Shown: positions 1 to 7,919 of the stretch, piece by piece | Layout: every line of letters starts with the position of its first letter | Position numbering within the stretch: the stretch's first letter is position 1 | Assembly: GCA_948684385.1 (NCBI GenBank) | Contig: CAPQCU010000018.1 | Span: forward strand, 1-34,953 | DNA: 34,953 nt | Source of the DNA: an uncultured bacterium | GTDB lineage: Bacteria; Cyanobacteriota; Vampirovibrionia; Gastranaerophilales; Gastranaerophilaceae | Reading direction: 5' to 3' | Program-made: the position numbers and the translations under genes | The notes under the pieces: model-generated | Databases searched by the model: none | Seen by the model: the letters and a program-made list of their open reading frames with translations, nothing else | What the model was told of the DNA's origin: nothing

Positions 1-1
1 G

Positions 2-292
2 ACAATTAATGCTAAAAATAGTGCTATACAATTATTAATATACTTAAAACAAAGATTTCCTAATAAAAGAATTTGGAAAAGATGTGCTCAAATTATTATA
101 GAAAATAAAAATAAGTTTATTACTGGTAAGGAAGACACCTTTTTTGATAATGAAACTATTTTTCTCAAACCGTTTGCTGTATTTGTAAATGAACTGGGCT
201 TGTTTGCAATAATTGAAGCTTTTGTTTTTGTTGCACTTCTGTTATTCGGTCTGGTTTTTGCGATACAGAAGAAAATTTTGAGGTGGGGATAA
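2..292 (+). CDS. nuoA: NADH-quinone oxidoreductase subunit A, C-terminal part (5' end outside window)
   Basis: The frame is open from base 2 to the TAA at 290-292. The last ~49 residues look like NuoA: FDNETIFLKPFAV (family FDxExxFLxPWAV), then a membrane segment after NELGLFAIIEAF and the end KKILRWG. NuoA is a three-helix membrane subunit next to NuoH and NuoJ in complex I. The ~46 residues before this do not look like NuoA: they are basic and polar, contain LIYLKQRFPNKRIWKR, and lack the conserved CG..P.G.AR.RF stretch and the second membrane helix. Bases 1-160 are also much more AT-rich than the rest of the operon. The other two frames here contain stops, so a simple frameshift does not restore NuoA. 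The stop overlaps the nuoB ATG by one base. The C-terminal assignment is firm; the N-terminal part may be a fusion, a recombination joint or an assembly artefact. Confidence 0.72.
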   Translation, partial: TINAKNSAIQLLIYLKQRFPNKRIWKRCAQIIIENKNKFITGKEDTFFDNETIFLKPFAVFVNELGLFAIIEAFVFVALLLFGLVFAIQKKILRWG

Positions 293-834
293 TGAGCTTT
301 ATTGTTACATCAATTGATTATGTTCTAAACTGGAGTCGGGCGAATTCTCTCTGGCCGCTTACTTTTGCAACTTCCTGCTGCGGAATAGAGATGATGCAGA
401 CTGTTGCTTCCGATAACGATATTGCACGTTTCGGTTCGGAAGTATTTCGTGGGTCTCCAAGGCAGGCAGATTTGTTGATTTGCGCAGGAACAATTACCTA
501 CAAAATGGCGCCTGTTCTTCAAAGGCTTTACGAACAGATGGCAGAACCAAAGTATGTAATTGCAATGGGTGCCTGCACCTGCGGAGGCGGGATGTTTGCA
601 GAAACTTCTTATTCTGTTGTGAATGGCATAGATAAAATTATTCCGGTTGATATTTATTTACCGATGTGTCCGCCAAGACCCGAGGCGCTTTTGGATGCGA
701 TTAGAAAATTGCAGGACAAAATTAAACATGAATCTTTAACAAAGAGAAAAGAATTTATTGCTTCTCATGAGCTCAAACTTGTTGACGAGGAAGGAATTCT
801 TGTAAATAAAGGAGAGAACAATGGATTGGGATAA
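292..834 (+). CDS. nuoB: NADH-quinone oxidoreductase subunit B
   Basis: NuoB holds the terminal 4Fe-4S cluster N2, which passes electrons to quinone in the peripheral arm. Counting from ATG 292, the four ligands are visible: C29 and C30 in SCCGIEMM, C95 in GACTCGGG, and C126 in MCPPRPEAL. The usual residue before the last Cys is Gly (PGCPPRPE); here it is Met. The protein has 180 residues, normal for the family. An in-frame GTG at 283 is possible, but ATG 292 overlaps the nuoA stop and has GAGGTGGGG just upstream, so it is preferred. The 3' end overlaps nuoC by 14 bases. Confidence 0.96.
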   Translation: MSFIVTSIDYVLNWSRANSLWPLTFATSCCGIEMMQTVASDNDIARFGSEVFRGSPRQADLLICAGTITYKMAPVLQRLYEQMAEPKYVIAMGACTCGGGMFAETSYSVVNGIDKIIPVDIYLPMCPPRPEALLDAIRKLQDKIKHESLTKRKEFIASHELKLVDEEGILVNKGENNGLG

Positions 835-1261
835 ATTCCGTGAAATGTTTCTGGGATGTGAACTTGTCGGGAATAAAATTTTAATAAAATCAAAGCTTCA
901 TGATGTAATAAAGTTTGTTATGGAAAATTATCCGTACGATATTTTAAAAGAAATTATTGCACTGCACAATCCGGACGGAAGAATTGAGCTTATTTATAAC
1001 CTTTATTCAACAGTGGATGAAGAAACTTTGCTGATATCAATTTTGTTGGACGGAGATGAAGCAGAAAGTGTTACGGATATTTTTGACTCGGCAATAGCTG
1101 ATGAGAATGAAATCTTTGATTTATTCGGAGTTAAATTTATTGGTAACGAAAATTTAAAAAGGCTTTATATGCCTGAGGATTGGCAAGGATTTCCTTTGAG
1201 AAAAGATTACGTACAAGATGATACAAGGCTTGCGTGGAATGATGACAAAAACAACGTTTAA
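821..1261 (+). CDS. nuoC: NADH-quinone oxidoreductase subunit C
   Basis: NuoC (30-kDa subunit) supports the NuoB/NuoD module of the peripheral arm. The C-terminal signature is clear: NEIFDLFGVKFIGN, then LKRLYMPEDWQGFPLRKDY, matching the family pattern ERE..DlfGi.F.gH..LrRil.p.dw.G.PLRKDY. At 146 residues it is at the short end of the family. The start ATG 821 has GGAGAG about 5 bases upstream and lies inside the end of nuoB. Its 3' end overlaps the nuoD start, so C and D are separate genes here rather than a fused nuoCD. Confidence 0.95.
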   Translation: MDWDKFREMFLGCELVGNKILIKSKLHDVIKFVMENYPYDILKEIIALHNPDGRIELIYNLYSTVDEETLLISILLDGDEAESVTDIFDSAIADENEIFDLFGVKFIGNENLKRLYMPEDWQGFPLRKDYVQDDTRLAWNDDKNNV

Positions 1262-2333
1262 ACTAAATTTGGGACCGCAGCACCCGTCTACTCACGGGGT
1301 TTTACGACTGCTTCTTGAACTCGACGGAGAAAAAATTGTCTCCTGCGAGCCGGATGTAGGCTATCTTCATCGCGGGATGGAAAAAATGGCTGAAAAAATG
1401 TCTTATATTCAGTACCTGCCTACTGTTGACAGGATTGATTATCTTGCAGGATTTTTCTACTCTGAACTTCTTTGCAGGATTGTTGAAAATGCGCTTGAAG
1501 TTGAACTTTCAGATAAAGTTAGAGCTATAAGGGTTATGCTTCTGGAGCTTAACCGAATTTCGTCTCACCTTCTCTGGGTCGGAGCGTTTCTAATGGATTT
1601 AGGCGCGGTTTCTCCGTTTTTCTATGCGTTTCGTGAACGTGAAATGATTTTAAGATATTTTGAGAAAATTTCCGGTCAGAGAATGATGTATAATTATTTT
1701 GTTTTCGGCGGTGTAAGGCATGATATCGGATTTCTTGAGGATGTTGAAGAAATTATTTCTGTGCTGCCTGAAAAAATTAATGATTATGAAAAAATTATTA
1801 CTGAAAATCCAATTTTTATAAGAAGAACAGTAAATAAAGGCGTTTTGTCAAAAGAAATGGCGCTTAATAATGGGATTACGGGGGTTAACTTAAGGGCGAG
1901 CGGAGTCGATTTTGACCTGCGCTTCGGGGATTATTTGTATCAAGGTTTTGATGTAAGAACAATTGTTTTAGAAGCTAAAGACTCATTTGCAAGGTACAAA
2001 GCCCGAATATTAGAGATGAGAGAAAGTTTAAAAATTGTTGCTCAAGCTTTAGAGTATTTGAAAAAATCCGGACCGCTTGAACAGAAACTGATTAACCCGC
2101 TTAACTTGAAGCTGCCGGAAGGTGATTATTTTGCTGATATTGAAGCTCCAAGAGGTGTGGCAAGCTGCTTTGTCCGCTCTTACGGTGAGAAAAATCCGTA
2201 CAGATTAAAGTGGAGAACGGGTTCTTATTATTCTGTTAATCTTTTAAGAAAGCTTCTTGTTGGCGAGTATTTGAATGACGCGATTGCGATTGCCGGTTCT
2301 TTGGATATTATTCTGCCGGAGGTTGATAAGTAA
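1239..2333 (+). CDS. nuoD: NADH-quinone oxidoreductase subunit D (49-kDa)
   Basis: NuoD forms the quinone-binding pocket with NuoB. Family motifs are present: LGPQHPSTHGVLR near the N-terminus, GYLHRGMEK, VDRIDYL, LNRISSHLLWVG and a C-terminal PYRLKWRTGSYYSV block. An upstream in-frame ATG at 1218 is possible, but 1239 or 1242 gives the usual distance to the GPQHPSTHG motif. Length is 364 residues. There are two oddities. The stretch normally reading P-Y-x-D/P-R-x-D-Y reads PTVDRIDY, so Thr62 stands where the quinone-head Tyr is expected. The C-terminus ends SLDIILPEVDK instead of the common S.DpV.GE.DR. No Ni-binding CxxC pairs are present, so it is not a hydrogenase large subunit. Confidence 0.95.
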   Translation: MMTKTTFKLNLGPQHPSTHGVLRLLLELDGEKIVSCEPDVGYLHRGMEKMAEKMSYIQYLPTVDRIDYLAGFFYSELLCRIVENALEVELSDKVRAIRVMLLELNRISSHLLWVGAFLMDLGAVSPFFYAFREREMILRYFEKISGQRMMYNYFVFGGVRHDIGFLEDVEEIISVLPEKINDYEKIITENPIFIRRTVNKGVLSKEMALNNGITGVNLRASGVDFDLRFGDYLYQGFDVRTIVLEAKDSFARYKARILEMRESLKIVAQALEYLKKSGPLEQKLINPLNLKLPEGDYFADIEAPRGVASCFVRSYGEKNPYRLKWRTGSYYSVNLLRKLLVGEYLNDAIAIAGSLDIILPEVDK

Positions 2334-3409
2334 TGAATTATTTGTATTTTTTATATATTGAATTCTTGCAGAGACACAATATTCCGCAGCTTTTTGGCGA
2401 TATTACATTTTATTTTATCCCGTTTTGTATAATTGCTGTTGCTCTTCTTCTGGTTGTAATTGTGCTTGTGCTTGTTGAACGCAAACTTCTCGGTTTTTTC
2501 ACCCAGAGAAAAGGCCCTAACCGCGTTGGCTGGTGGGGAATTTTGCAGACAATTGCAGATGCTTTGAAACTCCTTTGCAAAGAAAATATTACGCCGGATA
2601 AAGCAGACAAATTTTTGTTTAACCTTGCTCCTATCCTTGTTTTTGTGCCTATGTTTGCAGCGGTTGGTGTAATTCCTTACAGTTCGGAGTTTACTTTTAT
2701 AAACACAAGTACGAATGTTATTTTGTATTTAATACTGGCTGCGTTTCCGGTTTTGAGTATATTTTTAGCAGGATGGGCAAGTAATAACAAATATTCGCTT
2801 TTTGGTGCTGCAAGAAGTATTGCGCAGGTTTTGAGTTACGAACTTCCGATGACTTTTGTTGTGTTGTCAGTTGCAGTATTGGCTTCTTCTTTGAATTTAA
2901 CAGAAATTACACTTGCACAATCTTCTAAATTTGGCGCTTTAGGCTGGTTTTGGATACCTTGCGTTTTAGGGTTTGTAATAATGTTTATCTGTATCTTAGC
3001 TGAGCTTAACCGCTGCCCGTTTGATTTACCGGAGGCTGAAAGCGAGTTGATTTGCGGATATAATACAGAGTATTCCGGCATGAGGTTTGCAATTTTTTAT
3101 CTGAGCGAGTACGCGATGATGTTTGCAAATGCGATGTTTCTTGCGATTTTGTTTTTAGGCGGATACCTTTCTCCGTTTGGTAAATATTTCTTTGGAGCAG
3201 CGCCATTAGTGTATTTTGAGCAGGCATTCTGGCTATTTTTGAAAGCTGCAGTTTTAATCTTTATTATGATTTGGATAAGAGCGACGCTTCCAAGGCTTGC
3301 AATTTATGATTTGCTCAAATTTTCGTGGGTTGTGTTGCTTCCGCTTTCTATAATAAACTTGTTTGTTGCTGTTTTAATTAAGTTTGGAGGTGCAGTATGG
3401 ATGGCTTAA
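2333..3409 (+). CDS. nuoH: NADH-quinone oxidoreductase subunit H
   Basis: NuoH is the membrane subunit that links the quinone cavity to the proton pumps. Diagnostic blocks are ERKLLGFFTQRKGPNRVG, ADALKLLCKENITP, ARSIAQVLSYELPM and DLPEAESELICGYNTEYSG, the last holding the conserved acidic residues at the quinone tunnel. There are about eight hydrophobic segments over 358 residues, normal for the family. The ATG overlaps the nuoD stop by one base, and the 3' end overlaps nuoI by 13 bases, indicating coupled translation. Confidence 0.97.
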   Translation: MNYLYFLYIEFLQRHNIPQLFGDITFYFIPFCIIAVALLLVVIVLVLVERKLLGFFTQRKGPNRVGWWGILQTIADALKLLCKENITPDKADKFLFNLAPILVFVPMFAAVGVIPYSSEFTFINTSTNVILYLILAAFPVLSIFLAGWASNNKYSLFGAARSIAQVLSYELPMTFVVLSVAVLASSLNLTEITLAQSSKFGALGWFWIPCVLGFVIMFICILAELNRCPFDLPEAESELICGYNTEYSGMRFAIFYLSEYAMMFANAMFLAILFLGGYLSPFGKYFFGAAPLVYFEQAFWLFLKAAVLIFIMIWIRATLPRLAIYDLLKFSWVVLLPLSIINLFVAVLIKFGGAVWMA

Positions 3410-3762
3410 TTAAAGGGCTTTTAACAGTATTTAAACATCTTTTTAAGCGTCCTGTGACTCAGGAATATCCTGAAAAAAAACGTGTTCTTCCTGAAGCTTT
3501 CAGAGGAAAACCTGTTGTTGAAAACTGTTGCGCGTGTAAACTTTGCGAAAGGGTTTGTCCGTCAGGGGCGATTAAAATAGTTAAAAGTGAAGAAAATATT
3601 TCTTTTGATATTGATTTAAATAAGTGTATTTTCTGCGGAAACTGTACTTATTACTGTCCGAAAGGTGCGATAAAAATGAGTAAGGAATACGAGCTTGCAA
3701 CTCCTAATAAGGAAGATTTGAAGCTGCATTATCAAAACACTTGCAAGGAGGGGGGTAAATGA
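3397..3762 (+). CDS. nuoI: NADH-quinone oxidoreductase subunit I (2x 4Fe-4S ferredoxin)
   Basis: NuoI carries clusters N6a and N6b, which feed NuoB. Two full CxxCxxCxxxCP motifs are visible: CACKLCERVCP with the preceding Cys, and CIFCGNCTYYCP. At 121 residues it is short compared with typical NuoI (about 160-180); mainly N-terminal and C-terminal extensions are missing. With NuoE, NuoF and NuoG absent from the operon, this subunit is the likely entry point for electrons. The stop TGA overlaps the ATG of a micro-ORF that follows. Confidence 0.95.
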   Translation: MDGLIKGLLTVFKHLFKRPVTQEYPEKKRVLPEAFRGKPVVENCCACKLCERVCPSGAIKIVKSEENISFDIDLNKCIFCGNCTYYCPKGAIKMSKEYELATPNKEDLKLHYQNTCKEGGK

Positions 3763-3815
3763 TTAGGTTTGGATTTGAGACTACAAAGGTAATGCAAAGG
3801 AGGGAAAATGATTAA
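3759..3815 (+). CDS. 18-codon micro-ORF bridging nuoI and nuoJ
   Basis: ATG 3759 overlaps the nuoI stop (ATGA) and has a very strong AAGGAGGGGGG site about 7 bases upstream. The ORF encodes MIRFGFETTKVMQRREND and ends at TAA 3813-3815, eight bases into nuoJ. The nuoJ ribosome binding site (AAAGGAGGG) lies inside it. I know no family for the peptide. Its likely role is to carry ribosomes from nuoI to nuoJ, but a functional peptide cannot be excluded. The start signals are clear; function is unknown. Confidence 0.5.
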   Translation: MIRFGFETTKVMQRREND

Positions 3816-4314
3816 TAATCCGGTAATTTTTTATTCGGCTTCTGTCCTGATTATTTTATTTGCTTTTATTGCTCTTTTTGCGCGCAATGTAATCAACTCT
3901 TTGCTTGCAGCTATTGTTGTGTTCTTTTGCGGAGCTTTGTTTTTCTATGTTTTAGGCTCTGAATATAACGCAATTATTCAGGCTGCAATTTACGGGTTTG
4001 CAGTTCCTGTAATAATCGGGGTTTCTATTATGTTTGTCGGAACAAAAAAAGATAACATAAAAACTTCTTATCTGACTCTTTTGTGCGCAGGAATTTTCAT
4101 ACTCGCATTCGTTTATCTGATGTTGATGTCACTTGCGATTACTCCGGATACATTTAATATGACGGAGCTTGTTCAGGTGAATGCGTTTGATACTTTAAGA
4201 GCATTTGCCTCAGGTATTTTTATTAATTATGTCTGGGCGTTTGAACTTATATCTCTTTTATTAACAATAGTAATCGCAGGTATCGGAATGATTGGAGGAA
4301 AATCTTGGAAATAA
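3808..4314 (+). CDS. nuoJ: NADH-quinone oxidoreductase subunit J
   Basis: NuoJ is a membrane subunit between NuoH and NuoK. The protein has 168 residues with five hydrophobic segments and contains AIIQAAIYGFAVPVIIGVSI, corresponding to the family stretch with the pi-bulge helix (typically Q..vYvGAi.vLf.F). In that stretch the usual GA is FA and the following residues differ, so it is a divergent copy. Identity is supported by position between nuoI and nuoK. AAAGGAGGG precedes the ATG at good spacing. The 3' end overlaps nuoK. Confidence 0.88.
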   Translation: MINNPVIFYSASVLIILFAFIALFARNVINSLLAAIVVFFCGALFFYVLGSEYNAIIQAAIYGFAVPVIIGVSIMFVGTKKDNIKTSYLTLLCAGIFILAFVYLMLMSLAITPDTFNMTELVQVNAFDTLRAFASGIFINYVWAFELISLLLTIVIAGIGMIGGKSWK

Positions 4315-4592
4315 CGATGTATCATTATTTATTTATCGGGTTGATTGTTTTTCTAATCGGACTCTTAGGCTCGGTTCTTGTTAAACACGTGATTAAAATA
4401 TTGATTTCACTGGAAATTATGCTGCTTGGAGTTAACATAAATTTTGTGACTTTCGCCTCATTCTGTGACAATGTAAAATTTGACGGGTATATAATGGCGC
4501 TTTTCTATGTCGGGCTTGGAGCTGTAGAACTTGCTGTTGCGCTTTATATTTTTTATTTGATGTATCAGAAAAACCGGAGTAGTGAATTATAA
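4305..4592 (+). CDS. nuoK: NADH-quinone oxidoreductase subunit K
   Basis: NuoK is a three-helix MnhC/MrpC-like subunit of the proton channel chain. The two conserved membrane Glu residues are visible in LISLEIMLLGVNINF and GAVELAVALYIFYL. The length of 95 residues is normal. The start is taken as TTG 4305 because GGAGG lies about 7 bases upstream; the in-frame ATG 4317 would be too far from that site. The start overlaps the nuoJ stop and the stop overlaps the nuoL ATG by one base. Confidence 0.94.
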   Translation: MEITMYHYLFIGLIVFLIGLLGSVLVKHVIKILISLEIMLLGVNINFVTFASFCDNVKFDGYIMALFYVGLGAVELAVALYIFYLMYQKNRSSEL

Positions 4593-6412
4593 TGGCAAAC
4601 TTAATTTTAGATAATATTTATGTAATACTTTTGCTTCCGCTCTGGATTTTTTTGATAATAATGAGCGCGAGATTTTTTGCTGTGTATGTCAATGACAAAA
4701 TCATTTACACGCTCACACTTCTGGCTTCGTTTTTCGGAATTTTACTTTCTGCAGTGAGTTTCTTAAAACTTGATACGGTTGTGGAACAGAGTTTTCAGTT
4801 TTTGAAAGTCGGTAATTTTACGCTCTATTTCGGGCTGCATGTGGATAAACTTGCTCTAATAATGGCGCTTATGCTTTTTCTTATAAGCTTTTTTGTTCAG
4901 ATTTTTTCAATCTCTTATATGAAAAATGAATCAAAGAGATACAGATTTTTTGCGTATTTGAACATGTTTAATTTTTCAATGGCAGGACTTCTGTTCAGCC
5001 CGAACCTGTTTCAAATGTACTTTTTCTGGGAGCTTGTCGGTGTAATGTCTTATCTTTTGATTGGATTTGATTATAAAAACAAAGAAAAATCAGAAGCTTC
5101 AAGACGGGTGTTTTTGATGAACAGGTTTGGTGATACTGCTCTAATAGGAGCGATTATTCTTTCATCATATTTTATGTACAATTATGGCGGTAATTTGATG
5201 TTTACCACTCTTAATTTTACCGATATGAATATCATTTCAACTTTGTTGTACGCTTATGCTTCAACTCCGCTGTTTTATATCATTTGTGCTATGTTTATTA
5301 TTGGAGCCGCTGTAAAATCCGCACAATTTCCTTTCTATACATGGCTTCAGGACGCTATGGAAGCGAAGCTTCCGGTGAGCGCGCTTTTGCATTCGGCAAC
5401 TCTTGTTGCTGCAGGTGCGTTTTTAATAACAAGATTAATTCCTCTGTTTTCTATAGATGAAAATATTTTGACTGTAATTGCATGGCTTGGAATTTTGACA
5501 GCTTTAATTTGTTCTGTTTTGGCTTCGATAGAAACTCATCCAAAGAAGGTTCTTGCGTATTCAACTTCTGCAAATTTCGGGCTGATATTTTTGGCTTTAG
5601 GACTTTTGAATATAAAAGCAGCGCTTGTATTTTTAATTGCGCATGCTTTTATAAAATCAATGCTATTCTTGTGTTTGGATGAGAATGAAAATTACGTAAA
5701 CTATGTGACTTTCCTTTTAGGCGGTTTAAGCCTCTCAGGTCTGTTGTTTTCCGGCATGATTGCTAAGGAAATGATTTTTGACGGACTTAACGGAGCTTTT
5801 GCGGTTTTATTCTGCCTCACAGCTTTCTTTACTGCGTTTTATATAATAAGAATTGCGCTTGTGATGATTAAGGATAAAGAACTTGTAAACAGCATTCATT
5901 TTGCAAGGTTTATTCCGATTGCGGGACTGTTTATACTTAATATTATTTTCTACTTTGTAATCCGCTCTCAGGTATCTTATAAAGTTGCAGAGCCTTTCTG
6001 GTGCGCGCTTGCAGGATGGCTTGTTGTTTATATTCTTTATAGAAGAGATTTGCTTGAAAAGTTTACAAAGACGCCAAAGATTTTAGAAAATTTTTATAAT
6101 AATGTTATTCCGCCTGTTTATAATAAAATTGCAAATGCTTTAAATTTCATCGATGTGAAAATTTTTGCAAACTACAGACCTCTGCTTTGGATTTCCGGCA
6201 TGGGTGTTAAGCTTGCAGGCTGGATAGAAAATAATATTATGAATAGAACCGTAAGTCTTACGGTTAGCGGGGCAAAAAAGATTTCCGAACTGGATGCTAA
6301 AATTCAGAGTGGAAATGTTCAGGCTTATAATGCTTATGCGTTTATAATAGTTACAATTATAATAACTCTGGTTATTATAGAATATGCGTATATAATTAAA
6401 CAAATGACTTAA
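4592..6412 (+). CDS. nuoL: NADH-quinone oxidoreductase subunit L (proton pump)
   Basis: This is the distal antiporter-like pump of complex I. Key residues are present: Glu in FFWELVGVMSYLL, Lys in AAVKSAQFPFYTWLQDAME, His in VSALLHSATLVAAG, and Lys in SGMIAKEMIF. The C-terminal region after residue ~450 includes amphipathic stretches and a final hydrophobic helix (near 585-603), consistent with the lateral helix and its anchor. Length is 606 residues, normal. Between HAFIKSMLFL (from residue 351) and TFLLGGLSLSG the connecting segment is only about 12 residues, roughly 20 shorter than in well-known NuoL proteins, and the GSVIHA...MGGL block is missing. Confidence 0.96.
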   Translation: MANLILDNIYVILLLPLWIFLIIMSARFFAVYVNDKIIYTLTLLASFFGILLSAVSFLKLDTVVEQSFQFLKVGNFTLYFGLHVDKLALIMALMLFLISFFVQIFSISYMKNESKRYRFFAYLNMFNFSMAGLLFSPNLFQMYFFWELVGVMSYLLIGFDYKNKEKSEASRRVFLMNRFGDTALIGAIILSSYFMYNYGGNLMFTTLNFTDMNIISTLLYAYASTPLFYIICAMFIIGAAVKSAQFPFYTWLQDAMEAKLPVSALLHSATLVAAGAFLITRLIPLFSIDENILTVIAWLGILTALICSVLASIETHPKKVLAYSTSANFGLIFLALGLLNIKAALVFLIAHAFIKSMLFLCLDENENYVNYVTFLLGGLSLSGLLFSGMIAKEMIFDGLNGAFAVLFCLTAFFTAFYIIRIALVMIKDKELVNSIHFARFIPIAGLFILNIIFYFVIRSQVSYKVAEPFWCALAGWLVVYILYRRDLLEKFTKTPKILENFYNNVIPPVYNKIANALNFIDVKIFANYRPLLWISGMGVKLAGWIENNIMNRTVSLTVSGAKKISELDAKIQSGNVQAYNAYAFIIVTIIITLVIIEYAYIIKQMT

Positions 6413-6421
6413 AGGAGAAAT

Positions 6422-7918
6422 ATGGACATATTTTTATCTGTACCGTTTTTAATATTTATGCCGCTTCTGGTTTCAATGTTTTTAATCTCGCCATTATTTA
6501 CGACGAATGAAATCATTGTAAGAAGGTTCTCAAAAGGTGTGTTTTTGTTCCACTTTTTGTACGCGCTTTTAATGCTGGCATGCTTTGATACTGCAAATCC
6601 TTACATAAGTGAAATTCACTTTTTCGGCTTAGACTGGATTCAATCAATGGGTGTGAAGTTTATTTTCAAAATCGACAGTATTTCTATGATTATGACGGTG
6701 CTTACATCGTTTGTATTTCTGCTGGCTTCTATGGCAAGCAAATTTAATATCAGAGCAAACCACAAGTTTTATTACTCCATGCTCCTGCTTTTGATGTCAT
6801 CTATTCTCGGAATTTTTACCGCAGGAGATATGTTTGTATTCTTCTTGTTCTGGGAATTAGAGTTAATTCCGGCTTACTTCTTAATCGGGGGTAAATATAA
6901 TGGGGTTAAATCGGATGATGAGCCGAATGCTGCGCAAAAATCTGCTGTGAAATTTGTTTTATATACTTTTCTTGGAAGCATGGTAATGCTTTTAGGAATA
7001 TTGCTTTTACATTATTATAACTTTATTTCTACAGGAGTATTGTCATCTGTATTTGGTGATATTTCTGCCTCAAGAATACCTGAATATATTCAAATCCTGA
7101 TTTCAATCTGCCTTTTAATCGGTTTTGGCGTAAAACTTCCGATTATTCCTTTACACACCTGGTTACCGGATGCGCATACAAATGCACCGACTTCTGTGAG
7201 TATGGTTCTTGCAGGAATTTTACTAAAGACCGGAGCTTACGGGATTTTTAGATTTAACTATGAACTGCTGCCGGATGCGTTTCTGACAATTGCGCCTGTC
7301 CTTGCGATATTTGCACTTGTTAATATAATTTTTACTGCGTTTGTTGCTTATGCTCAAACTGATATTAAACGAATTGTAGCGTATTCAAGTATTTCAAATA
7401 TGGGGCTTGTGCTTTTAGGACTCTGCGCAATTAACAAACCCGGGCTTTCTGCTTCTGTTTTCCACATGGTAGCGCACGCACTTATAACTTGCGGGCTTTT
7501 TATGGTTGCAGGAATTGTTTATTTGAGGTTTAAGAACAGAGATATAAACACGCTTTCAGGTGTTGCTGTTGTTATGCCGAGATTGTTCGGGTTTGCGATG
7601 GTAATTGTTCTGGCTTCAATCGGAATACCTGCTTTTGCGCCGTTTGTGAGTGAAATTTTAACAATAATTTCAGCATTAAATGCAGATTTTTCAGACGCTT
7701 TAAAATTTGCTGCGGTATTCTCGCTCCCGCTTTTGATTTTAAGTTCCTGCTACATGCTTAAGTTCTTACATAAAAGTTTCTTCGGAGAGCTTGCTCAAGA
7801 ATATGAAAAAGTCAACGATATAACTATTCACGAATTTATTGTACTGGCTTCAGTTCTTGCAGGGCTTGTAATTTTTGGATTGTATCCAAACGCAATTCTC
7901 GGGATGATTGGGGGATAA
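6422..7918 (+). CDS. nuoM: NADH-quinone oxidoreductase subunit M (proton pump)
   Basis: This is the second antiporter-like pump. Signature blocks are FFLFWELELIPAYFLIG (channel Glu), GVKLPIIPLHTWLPDAHTN, APTSVSMVLAGILLKTGAYG, and FHMVAHALITCGLFM. The protein has 498 residues with about 14 hydrophobic segments, the usual size. AAAGGAGAAAT precedes ATG 6422, nine bases after the nuoL stop. It is less diverged than NuoL or NuoN in this operon. Confidence 0.97.
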   Translation: MDIFLSVPFLIFMPLLVSMFLISPLFTTNEIIVRRFSKGVFLFHFLYALLMLACFDTANPYISEIHFFGLDWIQSMGVKFIFKIDSISMIMTVLTSFVFLLASMASKFNIRANHKFYYSMLLLLMSSILGIFTAGDMFVFFLFWELELIPAYFLIGGKYNGVKSDDEPNAAQKSAVKFVLYTFLGSMVMLLGILLLHYYNFISTGVLSSVFGDISASRIPEYIQILISICLLIGFGVKLPIIPLHTWLPDAHTNAPTSVSMVLAGILLKTGAYGIFRFNYELLPDAFLTIAPVLAIFALVNIIFTAFVAYAQTDIKRIVAYSSISNMGLVLLGLCAINKPGLSASVFHMVAHALITCGLFMVAGIVYLRFKNRDINTLSGVAVVMPRLFGFAMVIVLASIGIPAFAPFVSEILTIISALNADFSDALKFAAVFSLPLLILSSCYMLKFLHKSFFGELAQEYEKVNDITIHEFIVLASVLAGLVIFGLYPNAILGMIGG

Positions 7919-7919
7919 A

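Noticed and set aside
1239..2333. NuoD as the large subunit of a group 4 [NiFe] hydrogenase
   Set aside because: The paired CxxC motifs needed for nickel are absent, and the GPQHPSTHG and neighbouring blocks are those of NuoD.
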